Source of the DNA: Roseicyclus sp.
Lineage (GTDB): Bacteria > Pseudomonadota > Alphaproteobacteria > Rhodobacterales > Rhodobacteraceae
Assembly: GCA_018401055.1 (NCBI GenBank)
Contig: JAGYLB010000071.1
Coordinates: 1-64,000, forward strand
Direction of reading: 5' to 3'
DNA length: 64,000 nucleotides
Shown: in pieces, positions 36,057 to 45,340 of the stretch
How the letters are laid out: each line of letters begins with the position of its first letter
How positions within the stretch are numbered: the first letter of the stretch is position 1
The notes under the pieces: generated by a model
The model's input: the letters and a program-made list of their open reading frames with translations, nothing else
Databases searched by the model: none
What the model was told of the DNA's origin: nothing
Translations under genes and position numbers: made by a program

Positions 36057-36550
36057 TGGTCGCGTCCGCCCATCCGGCGCAAGGCCCGGCTCAGACGTCC
36101 GGCCAGTTCCGCCCGCTCGGCAGCGGTCATGGTCTCGACCTGATCCAGCAACGCCGAATGCCCCTGCCCCTGCAAGGCGGCGGCCGCGCTGCGCGACCGC
36201 TCCAGCGCCGCCTCGGCGGCCGCTCGGTCGAAAGGCTCGGCCACGATGGCGTCGCGCAGCTGCACAAGGCTGCAGCCGCAGCGCCCGCCGTTCGGCGCGC
36301 AGCGCGTCGCGGTCGATCCGGTCGGTGACGGCGGCGCGATCCTCACGCGACAGGGCGATGGCGAAAGGGCCAAGGCCCAGCGTCCGCAGGCGCGGATCAT
36401 CCCCGCCCGACCGGCCCGGTCCGACCGCCAGCAGCGCTCCGCAACCAGCCCGAGGATCCCCAGGTTCACCGCCAATGACAGACCGAGCGCGATCTTGAGG
36501 CCGCGACCGGGCTTGCGCGGGCGCCCCTGCCCGTCGGTCGGATCAGACAT
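36053..36550 (-). CDS. Spy/CpxP-like periplasmic protein (frameshifted)
   Basis: About 165 residues: one N-terminal membrane segment (IALGLSLAVNLGILGLVAER), then a charged helical region ending LEQ-like helices (FDRAAAEAALERSRSAAAAL and ERAELAGRLSRALRRMGGRD). The pattern is that of periplasmic heavy-metal sensor / Spy-type proteins. Two compensating indels lie between about 36290 and 36400. The start overlaps the end of the membrane-protein gene. It is last in an operon with an ECF-type sigma factor. Confidence 0.65.
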   Translation of the reverse strand: MSDPTDGQGRPRKPGRGLKIALGLSLAVNLGILGLVAERCWRSDRAGRAGMIRACGRWALALSPSPCRVRIAPPSPTGSTATRCAPNGGRCGCSLVQLRDAIVAEPFDRAAAEAALERSRSAAAALQGQGHSALLDQVETMTAAERAELAGRLSRALRRMGGRDH

Positions 36551-36919
36551 CGCCAAGCTCCTCCCACGCGCCATCCCAAAGCGCTCCAATCTCGGGCATC
36601 GTGCCACCGCCGCCCGAAAGCTCCCAGATCCGCCCGCCCGACCAAGCATCCACAAGGTCAGGCGCGGCAAACCCCATCGCCAGACCGGCCACGCCCGCCA
36701 GCGTGACACCCGAGACCGCCCGCCAGCCGCCCATGCCCGCGACAAGACCCTGCACCCAGCCACCGCGACGCGGTGCCGGAGCAGGCGCAGGCCTCAGTTC
36801 GGCCTGCACCCGGGCGGCATCGGCCAGCACGCGCGCCACGAGGTCGTCCGGCGGGACGGTCGCGCCCGCGCTGCCGCAGCGACCGCATCGAGTGCGGCAT
36901 CGTCACGCTCAATCGTCAT
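36543..36919 (-). CDS. Small membrane protein, candidate anti-sigma factor (frameshifted)
   Basis: About 125 residues: an N-terminal soluble part (MTIERDDAALDAVAAAA, then VARVLADAARVQAELRPAPA in another frame after an indel near 36860) and one membrane segment GVTLAGVAGLAMGFA. It overlaps the sigma factor's stop at the 5' side and the Spy-like gene at the 3' side. No zinc motif is visible. Position and layout suggest that it anchors and inhibits the sigma factor, which is inference. Confidence 0.55.
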
Positions 36920-37496
36920 AGCCAAGGGCCTCCTTCCTGCCGGCAAGTGCGGCGCCAAGCGCGCGCTTGCCCCGGGCGGTCAGGCTTTCGACAGCCTCCA
37001 CCCCAACATCCAATATCGCCGCGATCTCGGGGTTCGACAGCCCCTCGATATGGCGCAGCACCACCGCTTGACGCTGCCGTTCAGGCAGGCTGGCAAGTGC
37101 CGCATCCAATGCCGCCATCCGGTCGGCCTCGACCATCCGCGACGACAACCCCGGGCGCGCCATCGGCGGCCAGATCAGGATCGTCCAGCGGGTCGAGCCG
37201 TCCCCTGCGCTGCAGCCGGTCGACGCACAGGTTCGCCACCACGCGGTAAAGCCATGTCGCAGGCTCCGCCCCGCCATCTTGCCGCCAATCGCGCGCCGCG
37301 CGCCAGAGCGCATCATCGCCTCCTGCGCCACATCCTCGGCCTCGGCCCGGTCGCCCAGAACCCGTGCGGCATGGCTGAGCGCGCGCGGCAAAAGCCGTTC
37401 GGTCAAGGCCCGCGCCGCCCCCGGATCGCCGTTGGCGAAGAGAACCATCAGCGCCCCATCGGAGAGCCGGGTATCCACGGGCTGGTGCAGCGACAT
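36909..37496 (-). CDS. ECF-type RNA polymerase sigma factor (frameshifted)
   Basis: About 195 residues. Region 2 begins ALTERLLPRALSHAARVLGD and AEDVAQEAMMR; region 4 is SLPERQRQAVVLRHIEGLSN followed by PEIAAILDVGVEAVESLTAR. The middle (TWLYRVVANLCVDRLQRRGR) is in another frame between two compensating indels at about 37165 and 37295. It probably directs transcription of its own operon, with an overlapping membrane gene as a candidate anti-sigma and an EF-hand gene just upstream. ATG at 37494-37496. Confidence 0.82.
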   Translation of the reverse strand: MSLHQPVDTRLSDGALMVLFANGDPGAARALTERLLPRALSHAARVLGDRAEAEDVAQEAMMRSGARRAIGGKMAGRSLRHGFTAWWRTCASTGCSAGDGSTRWTILIWPPMARPGLSSRMVEADRMAALDAALASLPERQRQAVVLRHIEGLSNPEIAAILDVGVEAVESLTARGKRALGAALAGRKEALGYDD

Positions 37497-37505
37497 GCCG
37501 AATGA

Positions 37506-38089
37506 CTACCGTTCCCTTCGGGTCCACGAAAGCGGGATGCGCGCGAAACAGCTTGCGCGCATCCTGCGCGTCGAGGTCAACCAGCTGCCGAGAAGCCGGT
37601 GGTCGTGGCCATAGCGACGGTCGCCCCGTTCGCCCCGGCGCTCGCCCATGCGCTCGCCATCGCGCAATCGTCTGCGAAATGGCACCATCGCCATCGGCGT
37701 CGATTCGGCCGAACATCCGCTCCATGTTGCTGGTGCGGCGGGCCGCGCGTATCTCTTCGACTCGTGCTCGCGCTGAGGGCGCTGTCGCCGTCGCTGTCAG
37801 CCGCTTCGAGAGGCGGTCAACCCCGGCCTCGGCGCGGGTCATCGCTTGCGCGAGCAATTCGGCCCGCGTCACCAGCCCATCAGCATCAGCATCGGCGCGG
37901 GTGAAGCGACCCTCACGGGCGGCCTGCATCTCTTCAAGCGTCACGGCGCCATTGCCGTCCAGATCCATCTCGGAAAACAGCATCTCGGGGCCCATTCCGC
38001 GCCCTCTCGCCTTTGCCTTGCGCTACCGCGGTGCTCAAGAGAGCCAGAGGGATCATCGCGGCCAGAACGCCTGCCTTGAACATCGACAT
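37506..38089 (-). CDS. EF-hand calcium-binding exported protein (frameshifted)
   Basis: A signal peptide MSMFKAGVLAAMIPLALLST at ATG 38089 (GGAGA upstream) precedes several EF-hand loops in the next frame: DLDGNGAVTLEE, DADADGLVTRAE and DADGDGAIS. At least two indels are present, near 37990-38000 and 37670. The 3' end is uncertain (closest stop in the last readable frame is 37506). The product is probably a periplasmic Ca-binding protein. It lies ten bases before the sigma factor gene, so the sigma, membrane, Spy-like and EF-hand genes look like one operon. Confidence 0.62.
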
Positions 38090-38235
38090 GAGCACATCTC
38101 CTGTTGCTTGCTGTGTCTGCCCTGTTTCACGCAGCGGCGCCGGGGTTCCGTCGCATCTATTTTCCGCATCTGTTTTCGGGGGGCGCGGCGAGACGTCTCT
38201 GGACGCAGGCCGCGCGGCGGCGCATCTACCCATCC

Positions 38236-38635
38236 ATGACACACGAAGATGCCAGCCTGCGCCCTGAGTTTCGCCCGGGCCCGGCCGAACGCCCAACCTT
38301 CCCGCCATCTCGCGCGGGTTGCGCCGCCGCTGCCCCTGTTGCGGTGAGCCGGGGCCGTCTGACGGCTACCCTGCTTTGCAAAGGCCTGCACCGTCTGCGG
38401 CGAGGATCTGAGCCCTGCGCGCGCCGATGACGGGCCGGCCTATCTGTCGATCCTGCTGACGGCCAAGGTGATGGGCACCTTGCAGCTCTTCACCTACGAG
38501 ATGTTCCAGCCGAGCCCTTGGGTGATGGCGGGTACGTTTTCGGTTGGCGTCATCGCCATGGCCCTCTACCTTCTGCCTCGGTTCAAGGGCATGATCGTGG
38601 GGATCCAGTGGGCGAAGCGGATGCACGGCTTTTAG
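38236..38635 (+). CDS. DUF983 membrane protein (frameshifted)
   Basis: About 130 residues. The N-terminal part has a zinc-ribbon-like sequence (CPCCGE, then CTVCGEDLS) in shifted frames, then two membrane segments (AYLSILLTAKVMGTLQLFTY and MAGTFSVGVIAMALYLLPRF). This matches DUF983. At least one indel lies near 38290-38390. The TAG stop overlaps the GTG of the NUDIX gene. Function unknown; DUF983-NUDIX pairing is seen in related genomes. Confidence 0.68.
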
Positions 38636-39303
38636 TGGACAAGACCGCCCTCCGGAACGCCGCAACGGTGATCGTGCTGCGCGACGCCGCGACCCGGCCG
38701 CGGGTGCTGATGGGCCAGCGCGGCAAGGATGCGGCCTTCATGCCGTCGAAATTCGTCTTTCCCGGTGGGGCCGTGGACGCGGTAGATGCCACGATCCCGC
38801 TGGCCGCAGACCCCGCGCCGGTCTGCAAGGCGGCGCTGGCCAACGACTCCGAGCTTGCCCCTGCATCCTTGGTGGCAGCCGCCACGCGGGAATTGTGGGA
38901 GGAAACGGGCCTTTTGATCGGGGCGCCTGACCCGCGCGCAGGCAAGATGGACAAGCCGCAGGGCTGGCGCGGATACCTTGGCACCGGGCACCTGCCCGAC
39001 GGCACCGATCTGACCTTTCTGTTCCGCGCGATCACGCCGCCCGGCCGCCCGCGCCGCTTCGATGCGCGGTTCTTTCTGGTCGAGGCGGACGCGCTGAGGA
39101 ACGACCCCGACGATTTCAGCCGCGCCGAGGAGGAATTGGGGCATCTGCACTGGGTGCCGCTGGACGAAGTGCGGGGCTACGACATGCCGTTCATCACCGA
39201 GGTGGTGCTGGCCGAACTTGCCGCGCGGCTGGATGGGCGGGCCGCACCGGGCGTGCCGTTTTTCGACAACCGGACCGAGGTAAGCCGGTTTTCGCGCCTG
39301 TAG
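38635..39303 (+). CDS. NUDIX hydrolase
   Basis: About 222 residues. The Nudix region includes FVFPGGAVDAVDATIPLAAD and, after an insert, ATRELWEETGLLIG, with the catalytic REL-EETGL core. The start GTG at 38635 overlaps the DUF983 stop (TAGTG), which fits coupling. It hydrolyses a nucleoside diphosphate linked to an unknown group; the long insert before RELWEE is typical of CoA-pyrophosphatase-like or larger NUDIX proteins. Confidence 0.82.
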   Translation: MDKTALRNAATVIVLRDAATRPRVLMGQRGKDAAFMPSKFVFPGGAVDAVDATIPLAADPAPVCKAALANDSELAPASLVAAATRELWEETGLLIGAPDPRAGKMDKPQGWRGYLGTGHLPDGTDLTFLFRAITPPGRPRRFDARFFLVEADALRNDPDDFSRAEEELGHLHWVPLDEVRGYDMPFITEVVLAELAARLDGRAAPGVPFFDNRTEVSRFSRL

Positions 39304-39333
39304 GGCTTGCCTTCAGGCGCACCGCGCTTGTGG

Positions 39334-40248
39334 TCAGGCCAGCGCGCCCAGAAAGATGATGAGCACCGAGACGACCAGCAAGATCGCCCCTGCGATTTCC
39401 TTGCCCGAAGACCGTTCCTTGAGCCAAAGCGCCGAGACGAGGAAGGTAAAGACCAGTTCGATCTGTCCCAGCGCCTTGACATAGGCCGCCGTCTGCAGCG
39501 CAAGGCGGTGAACCACGCAAGCGACCCCAGCATCGAGGCCAACCCCATCAGCCCCGACACCCCGCCACGACGCCAGCACGCGCCCGATCTGCCCTGCCTC
39601 GCGCCAGGCGAGCCACAGGCCCAGCGTCACGGTCTGCACCACGGTCGCCACCAACAGCGCGACCGCCGCGCGCAAAAGCTCGTCTCCCCCCGTCAGGTTC
39701 AGTGTCGCGCCGCGGTAGCAGACCGCCGACAGACCGAAGAGAAGACCGGACAAGAGGCCAAAGCCCGAGGCGGCATTGAAGAGCCGCGCCCGGATCGTCA
39801 GCGCGACCTCGCCCCGTGGCGGGTCGGACAAGAGCATGACACCGGCGAAGCCCACGAAGATGGCGACCATGACGGGCACCGACACCGCCTCGCCCAGCAC
39901 GATCAGGCCGAGCCCCGCGCTCAGCACCACATCGGTCTTGGCCAATGTCACGCCGACCGCGAAATTGCGGCGCCCGAAGAGCGTGACCACACAAGCCGTG
40001 GCCAGCATCTGCCCCATCGCGCCGATACAGGCATAGGTCCAGAAGGCGGGCGTGGTGGCGGGCAGACTTTGCCCGGTGATCCAGAGCCAGAGGCCCAGCG
40101 CCACCACCACCAGCGGCATGGAAAAGGCGAACCGCGCCCATGTCGCGCCCATGGTCGACAGGGTCGTGACCTTCAGATGACGCTGCAGCAAGAAGCGCAG
40201 GTTCTGAAAGAAGGCAGCAAGGATTGTGGCAGTGATCCAGACGGGCAT
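39334..40248 (-). CDS. EamA/DMT-family transporter (frameshifted)
   Basis: About 305 residues with ten hydrophobic segments in two EamA repeats: the first begins ITATILAAFFQNLRFLLQRH, the second FGLLSGLLFGLSAVCYRGAT. Two indels at about 39510-39560 leave LMGLASMLGSLAWFTALR in another frame. The C-terminal end LKERSSGKEIAGAILLVVSV is intact. It is probably an exporter of amino acids or a similar metabolite; substrate unknown. Confidence 0.8.
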   Translation of the reverse strand: MPVWITATILAAFFQNLRFLLQRHLKVTTLSTMGATWARFAFSMPLVVVALGLWLWITGQSLPATTPAFWTYACIGAMGQMLATACVVTLFGRRNFAVGVTLAKTDVVLSAGLGLIVLGEAVSVPVMVAIFVGFAGVMLLSDPPRGEVALTIRARLFNAASGFGLLSGLLFGLSAVCYRGATLNLTGGDELLRAAVALLVATVVQTVTLGLWLAWREAGQIGRVLASWRGVGADGVGLDAGVACVVHRLALQTAAYVKALGQIELVFTFLVSALWLKERSSGKEIAGAILLVVSVLIIFLGALA

Positions 40249-40285
40249 GGCCCTTCACATGCGCCGCAAACCCCCGCCCTGCAAT

Positions 40286-41167
40286 CTAATTCTCGGGGTA
40301 AAGGGGATGGGGCACTGGGTCTTTTACGCGGAACAGGTGCTGGCGGAAAATCGCGCCATAGCCAGGATAGCTGTAGCCCGCGTTGCGCCCAAGATAGGCC
40401 TCGCGGTTGTTCCAGTAGATGCGCGGCAAGCGATACCACGGCAGTTTCGGGTGCATGTGGTGGACCACATGAAGATTGTTGTTGAGAAACAGGAAGGCCA
40501 GCGGCCCGCGATCCTCGATGATGACGGTGCGGCCCCGGGCGCGCTCATGAGCCTGATGTTCGAGGAAGGTGCGGATCTTGAGGATGGCAAGCCCCGCGTA
40601 GCAGGCGACCAGATAAGCCCAGAGCGGCAAAGGGGAAGCGATGACCAGCGCCACAACCGCGATGGTCGGCGGCAGGTGCCACGCCCAAGCCGCCAGCACC
40701 GCCCGGTCGCCCTGCCGGATGGCGCGCCAATCGGCGGCCATGAAGCTCACCTGCCCGATCAAGGGCCCGAGGATCATCCGCCCCGCGAGCGTGTTGTTGG
40801 CGTTCAATACGCGTTGGTGCGCGCGCGGCAGCGTCCGCCAGACGGCGGGATCAAGGTAGTTGGTTTCCGGGTCATCATAGGGGTCGGTAAGCCGCGCATC
40901 CATATGATGCGCCAGATGCGTGTCGCGGAAGCGCAGATAGGGGATGGCAAGGTTGAAGGAGGGGAAGACCAGCGCCTCGCCCAGACGGCGTTCGGCGAAC
41001 GGGTGGCCGTGGATCACCTCGTGCTGGAGCGAGGATTGCAGCGCGATGACGAGTATCAGGATCACGATGGCAAGCGCCACGCTCACCCCCGGCAGGACGA
41101 ACAGCCCCAGCCAAAGTCCGACATAGCTGGCCAGTATCAGCGCCAGCGTCGGCCATTCGATCCGCAT
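40286..41167 (-). CDS. Fatty acid desaturase
   Basis: An intact 293-residue membrane protein. The three histidine boxes of membrane desaturases are present: HEVIH (residues 49-53), HLAHH (84-88) and HVVHH near 240. They should hold the di-iron centre. Hydrophobic stretches lie before each box. The substrate could be an acyl-lipid or a carotenoid. It is divergent from an XRE-type regulator that probably controls it. Confidence 0.87.
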   Translation of the reverse strand: MRIEWPTLALILASYVGLWLGLFVLPGVSVALAIVILILVIALQSSLQHEVIHGHPFAERRLGEALVFPSFNLAIPYLRFRDTHLAHHMDARLTDPYDDPETNYLDPAVWRTLPRAHQRVLNANNTLAGRMILGPLIGQVSFMAADWRAIRQGDRAVLAAWAWHLPPTIAVVALVIASPLPLWAYLVACYAGLAILKIRTFLEHQAHERARGRTVIIEDRGPLAFLFLNNNLHVVHHMHPKLPWYRLPRIYWNNREAYLGRNAGYSYPGYGAIFRQHLFRVKDPVPHPLYPEN

Positions 41168-41294
41168 AATTTGCCCGCATCCCCTGCAACGGGCCTTTCC
41201 GGCCCTTTCAGGTGTAACGGATATGTGACCTTGCGCTTTGCGGGCAGTCGGGGTTTTCTCACCTTAAACTAAACGACGTTTTGGAAATTCAACA

Positions 41295-42159
41295 ATGCTG
41301 GGCAAATCAGACAAACGCAGCGTCGCCGCCACATTCCGCGACCGGCTGGCGGCGGCCCTGGCGATCTCGGGCCTCAGCCGGGCGGCACTGGCACGCGCCA
41401 TCGGCGTCGACCGGTCCAGCGTCACGCAGATGCTGGCGCTAGGCGACACGCGGATGCCGGGGGGGCATGTGGTGGCGGCCTGCGCGCAGGCGCTCGATGT
41501 CTCGACCGGTTGGCTCTTGGGGCTGACCGACAGGCCGGAACAGGCGGGCGCGCTGCTGGATCTCGTCGCTGTCGATCTCGGAAACCGGGCGGGCCACAGG
41601 GCTGGATGACCAGATCTTTGCCTGGCACCGCGAGGCGGAGGGGTACAAGATCCGCCATGTGCCAGCCACCCTGCCCGACATGTTGAAAACCAACGCGCTG
41701 TTGCGCTGGGAATACGCGCCGTTGACCCATCGCCGCCCCGATGCCGCCATCGATGCCGCAGCCGAAAGGCTGGACTGGATGCGCCTGACCGAAGGCGATT
41801 ACGAGATGGCCATAGCAGTGCACGAGATGGAGAGCTTCGCCAGGGGCGAGGGGTATTATGCCGGGCTGGAGCCTGACATCCGCCTTGCCCAGATCGATTG
41901 GCTGTCCGAGGTCTATGACCAGTTCTACCCGTCCCTGCGGATCTTTCTTTATGATGCGCGCCGCGTCTGGTCGGCGCCCGTCACGGTCTTCGGGCCAAAG
42001 ATGGCGGTGATCTATCTGGGCCGTCATTATATCGCGTTCCGAGACCGCGACCGGGTGCGCACGGTGACGCGGCATTTCGACTGGCTGGTGCGCGAGGCGC
42101 AGGTGTCATCGCGCGACATCCCCCGCCATCTGGAGGGGTTGCGCGCGCTGGTGCGTTAG
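41295..42159 (+). CDS. XRE-family transcriptional regulator (one frameshift)
   Basis: An N-terminal HTH (LSRAALARAIGVDRSSVTQM, near residues 32-51) is followed by a frameshift near 41570. The remaining part (DDQIFAWHREAEGYKIRHVP and onward) is a C-terminal domain of about 190 residues that I do not recognise. Total length is about 287 residues. It is divergent from the desaturase gene, so control of membrane lipid desaturation is plausible. Its stop overlaps that of the thioesterase gene. Confidence 0.75.
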
Positions 42160-42605
42160 CGGGGCTGGCCCACATGGCGGCCCAAACCCTCGGGCGGGGG
42201 CAGCGCGGCATGGGCGCGGGCAGCGCGCATCAGCCAATCGGCCATGGCGGGCGGCGGGGTCGCCGGGCGACGGGCTGCCAGATCGACATGCAAGAGCAAT
42301 TGCTCGCCGGTGGCGCAAAGCGTCTCTCCCACGAAAAGCTCGTGCCAGATGTGGAACTTGCGGGTGCCACCCTGCAACACACGCGTGGTGACCCGGATGC
42401 GGTCGCCGATCTGCACCTCGGCCAGATAGCGGACATGGGTTTCGACGGTAAAGACCGAATGGCCCGCAGCGATGGCGGCCGCGTCCATCCCGGCCCAAAG
42501 CAGCAAACGGTCGGCGGCGGCGGAAAAGGCACTGACGAAATGCGCCTCGTTCATGTGACCGTTGTAATCGGCCCAAGCGGCAGGAACCGCCCGGTCAAGC
42601 GTCAC
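42156..42605 (-). CDS. Acyl-CoA thioesterase, hotdog fold (4HBT)
   Basis: About 149 residues. The motif WADYNGHMNEAHFVSAFSAA has the Asp-Asn-His-x-Asn pattern of the 4-hydroxybenzoyl-CoA thioesterase family, followed by VETHVRYLAEVQIGDRI. GTG 42605 is used and overlaps the end of the GDSL gene by 11 bases. It cleaves an acyl-CoA; substrate unknown. A resemblance to carnitine- or betainyl-CoA thioesterases is possible but not shown. Confidence 0.78.
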   Translation of the reverse strand: MTLDRAVPAAWADYNGHMNEAHFVSAFSAAADRLLLWAGMDAAAIAAGHSVFTVETHVRYLAEVQIGDRIRVTTRVLQGGTRKFHIWHELFVGETLCATGEQLLLHVDLAARRPATPPPAMADWLMRAARAHAALPPPEGLGRHVGQPR

Positions 42606-43266
42606 CGGGGCCAAGCGGCGTGTCCGGGTCCGGCACGGGCGGTGACAGGCGGGCAGCCACGGCATCTGCCATCGCCGCACCGAAGGCTTGGTGCGATGCG
42701 GCGTCCCAATGAATGCCATCAACGGGCGAGACCGCGATATGCGCGCCTGCCTCAAGGAAGCCCGCGCCGATCCGCTGGGCAGCGGCGGCAAGATGGGAGG
42801 CCAACCCCGCCTGCCGCGCCTCGGCGCCCGCGAAAGCCTCGGCCAGAACGCCGGTCTCGAGGACGGGAACGGGGGCCACGATCATCAGGTCGGCCACCAC
42901 CCCCTCGGCCCGGGCAGCAAGGCAAAGCCGTTCGACCGAGCGGGCGATGTCGAAGGCACCCACCGCAAAGCGTGGCTTCAGGTCATTGGTCCCCAGCATG
43001 ACCACCATCAGGTCGATGGGCCGGTGACTGTGCACGATCGCGGGCAGCACGGCGAGGCCGTTGCGGCAGCCACCCTCGACCGGGTCGTCATGGACGGTGG
43101 TGCGGCCGGGCAGGCCCTCTGCGATGATTTGCACCCCGGGGCCAAGGCGTGCCGCCATCACATCGGGCCAGCGCGTGCCGGGCGGGTGGCGGTCGATCTG
43201 GCCGATCCGGGCAATCGGCGTGGTGCCATGGGTGTTGCTGTCGCCATAGCAAAGCACGACCGGCAT
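42595..43266 (-). CDS. SGNH/GDSL hydrolase
   Basis: An intact 223-residue protein. Block I is VLCYGDSNTHGT (nucleophile Ser), block III MLGTNDLK, and block V DGIHWDAASH with the catalytic Asp-x-x-His. All four expected catalytic residues are visible. It is an esterase or lipase-type enzyme without a signal peptide. It is coupled to the thioesterase gene. Confidence 0.86.
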   Translation of the reverse strand: MPVVLCYGDSNTHGTTPIARIGQIDRHPPGTRWPDVMAARLGPGVQIIAEGLPGRTTVHDDPVEGGCRNGLAVLPAIVHSHRPIDLMVVMLGTNDLKPRFAVGAFDIARSVERLCLAARAEGVVADLMIVAPVPVLETGVLAEAFAGAEARQAGLASHLAAAAQRIGAGFLEAGAHIAVSPVDGIHWDAASHQAFGAAMADAVAARLSPPVPDPDTPLGPGDA

Positions 43267-43458
43267 CGCTGGACCCCTTTTGCTGGTTGCCCCGCCGCAG
43301 TCTTGCGCGGCGGGGGCGTGCTGTCACGCGGATTTGCGGATCACGCAGGTGCGTAGCCTGCAAATCTGGTCGTTAGTGCTTTCCGATTTCCGATATGCAG
43401 GGGTGCAAAAAAGAGGAAATCAGGAGTTAATTAGCCTAAATCCGATAAGACCACAGAC

Positions 43459-43467
43459 TTATCCACA
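43459..43467 (+). promoter_or_regulatory. Single perfect DnaA box
   Basis: TTATCCACA, in an A+T-richer 205-base gap between the GDSL and aldo-keto reductase genes. A single box is not an origin; a chance match cannot be excluded. Confidence 0.35.
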
Positions 43468-43472
43468 GATGC

Positions 43473-44518
43473 TCAGAATGGCATCGGATGCGCCCGATAG
43501 GTCGTGTCGATCTCTTCCAGAAGCTCTTGCGACAGGGTCACATCCAGCCCTGACAAGATACGGGCCAGTTGGTCCGACGTGGTCGCCCCAAAGATGGTCG
43601 AGACCGGGAAAGGCCGCTGCACGGTAAAGGCCAGCGCCATGTGCACCGGGTCGATCCCGTGTTTCTCGGCCAATGCCAGATAGGCGGTCACGGCGACAAA
43701 GGCGCGGTCGGTCTTGCGCCCGCCCAGATCGCCGTTGCCTACCATCCGGCTCCCCTCGGGGCAGGCGCCGTTCTGATATTTCCCGGTCAAAGGCCCGCGC
43801 CCAAGGGCGAATAGGCCAGAAGCGTCACCTGCTCGTTCACCGCCAACTCGCCCAGATCGGTGTCGTAAAGACGGCAGAGCAGAGAATATTCGTTCTGGAT
43901 CGACTGCACCCGCGGCAACCCGCGCGCCTCTGCCAGCCGCAGCCATTGTGCCGTGCCCCAGGCGCTGTCGTTGGAGAGCGCGAAATTGCGGATCTTGCCA
44001 GCCTTGACGGCGGCGGCGGCGGCCTCCAGCACCTCTTCCATATGGGCAAGCGTGGTGGCGCGGTCCTGTTTCGACGGATCGAAGCGCCAGTATTGCCGGA
44101 AATGGTAGCTGCCGCGGTTGGGCCAGTGCATCTGGTAGATGTCGATTACATCGGTCTTGAGCCTTGCAAGCGAGGCGTCGATGGCGGCGGTGAAGCTTGC
44201 GGCCGTGATATCCTCACCGGGCCGGACGAAAGCCGCGTTCTTGCCGGTGATCTTGGTGGCCAGCACATAATCGCCGCGCCGACCGGGATTGGCCGCGTTC
44301 CAGTTGCCGAGGATTTCCTCGGTCACGCCCACGGTTTCGGCGCGCACGGGGTTCACCGGATACATCTCGGCGGTGTCGACGATGGTGATGCCGGCATCGA
44401 GCGCCATGTCCATCTGCCGGTGGGCATCGGCCTCGGGCGTCTGGTTGCCCCAGGTCATCGTGCCGAGGCAGTAATCGGTGATCATCGTGTCGGTCGAGCC
44501 GAGGGCGATCTGGCGCAT
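43473..44518 (-). CDS. Aldo-keto reductase (one frameshift)
   Basis: About 347 residues with one indel near 43795. It starts MRQIALGSTDTMITDYCLGT; DAGITIVDTAEMYPVNPV holds the catalytic Asp and Tyr, and VLATKITGKNAA the Lys. The length and GWQTPEADAHRQMD-like opening fit the larger aldo-keto reductases (such as Tas). It reduces a carbonyl using NADPH. Substrate unknown. Confidence 0.84.
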
Positions 44519-44620
44519 GGTCTTGTCCCCTTGTTCCGTTCGGGCCGGACCCTAGCCACCGGGCCGGGATGTGCAAGGCCGGGACTTGAGAACATTTAGC
44601 GAACATCTATACTCTCGCCC

Positions 44621-45265
44621 ATGGACCTGACGAAACTGACCCGCCAATCCCACCGCAACGACCGCCCCGGCGTGTCGCTTCTGGGCCAGTTTCGGCTGGC
44701 GGCGCGCGCGCGCATGAAATCTGCGGCCGCGTCGCGGCGGCGACTGGCCTTGTGGCTGGCGGCAGAGACGGCGGGGCCAATCCTGTGGATCAGGCCCGCA
44801 TGGCACCCCGACCGGCTGCACATGGCGGGCGTCCGGGCCGAGATCGACCCCGGCCGCCTGATCTTCGTCGAACCCGACCGGCCCGAGGATATCTTGTGGG
44901 CGATGGAGGAGGCCTTGCGCGCAGGCGTCGTGGCCCTTGTCGTGGCCGACCTGCCCGATCCGCCCGGCCTGACCCCGGTCCGCCGGTTGCATCTGGCGGC
45001 CGAGGCGGGGCTGGAGGCGCGGGGCATGGCGGGGCTGGGCCTGATCGTGACGCCGGGCGACGGGGGCGGCGGGGGTAGACAGCCGCTGGCGGCTCGACCC
45101 CGCACATGGGCCGGAGGGGCGGGCTGGCGGCTTGCGCGGCTGAGGGGCCGGGACGCGCCGCCGGGGGAATGGGCGGTGAGGCGGGGGCGGACGGGCGGCC
45201 TGTGGTGGCACAGCGGGCCACGGAACCGGCGTAATCGTCATCATCGGGGCTACCCGGTTCGATGA
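44621..45265 (+). CDS. ImuA-like protein
   Basis: A 214-residue ORF. The segment GPILWIRPAWHPDRLHMAGV and RLIFVEPDRPEDILWAMEEA resembles the RecA-fold ImuA-like proteins of Rhodobacteraceae. ImuA normally works with ImuB and DnaE2 in mutagenic translesion repair, but no ImuB or DnaE2 gene is adjacent. The C-terminal 50 residues are Arg/Gly-rich, possibly after an undetected indel. No LexA box was identified. Confidence 0.55.
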   Translation: MDLTKLTRQSHRNDRPGVSLLGQFRLAARARMKSAAASRRRLALWLAAETAGPILWIRPAWHPDRLHMAGVRAEIDPGRLIFVEPDRPEDILWAMEEALRAGVVALVVADLPDPPGLTPVRRLHLAAEAGLEARGMAGLGLIVTPGDGGGGGRQPLAARPRTWAGGAGWRLARLRGRDAPPGEWAVRRGRTGGLWWHSGPRNRRNRHHRGYPVR

Positions 45266-45340
45266 CGAAAAAGAAACGTGCAAGCGGCCCCCGCGCCCGC
45301 TACGACAGGTGGGACAAGACCTAGAGCACGCCTGCAGACC

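Noticed and set aside
43459..43467. Replication origin
   Set aside because: Only one DnaA box and no cluster or unwinding element.
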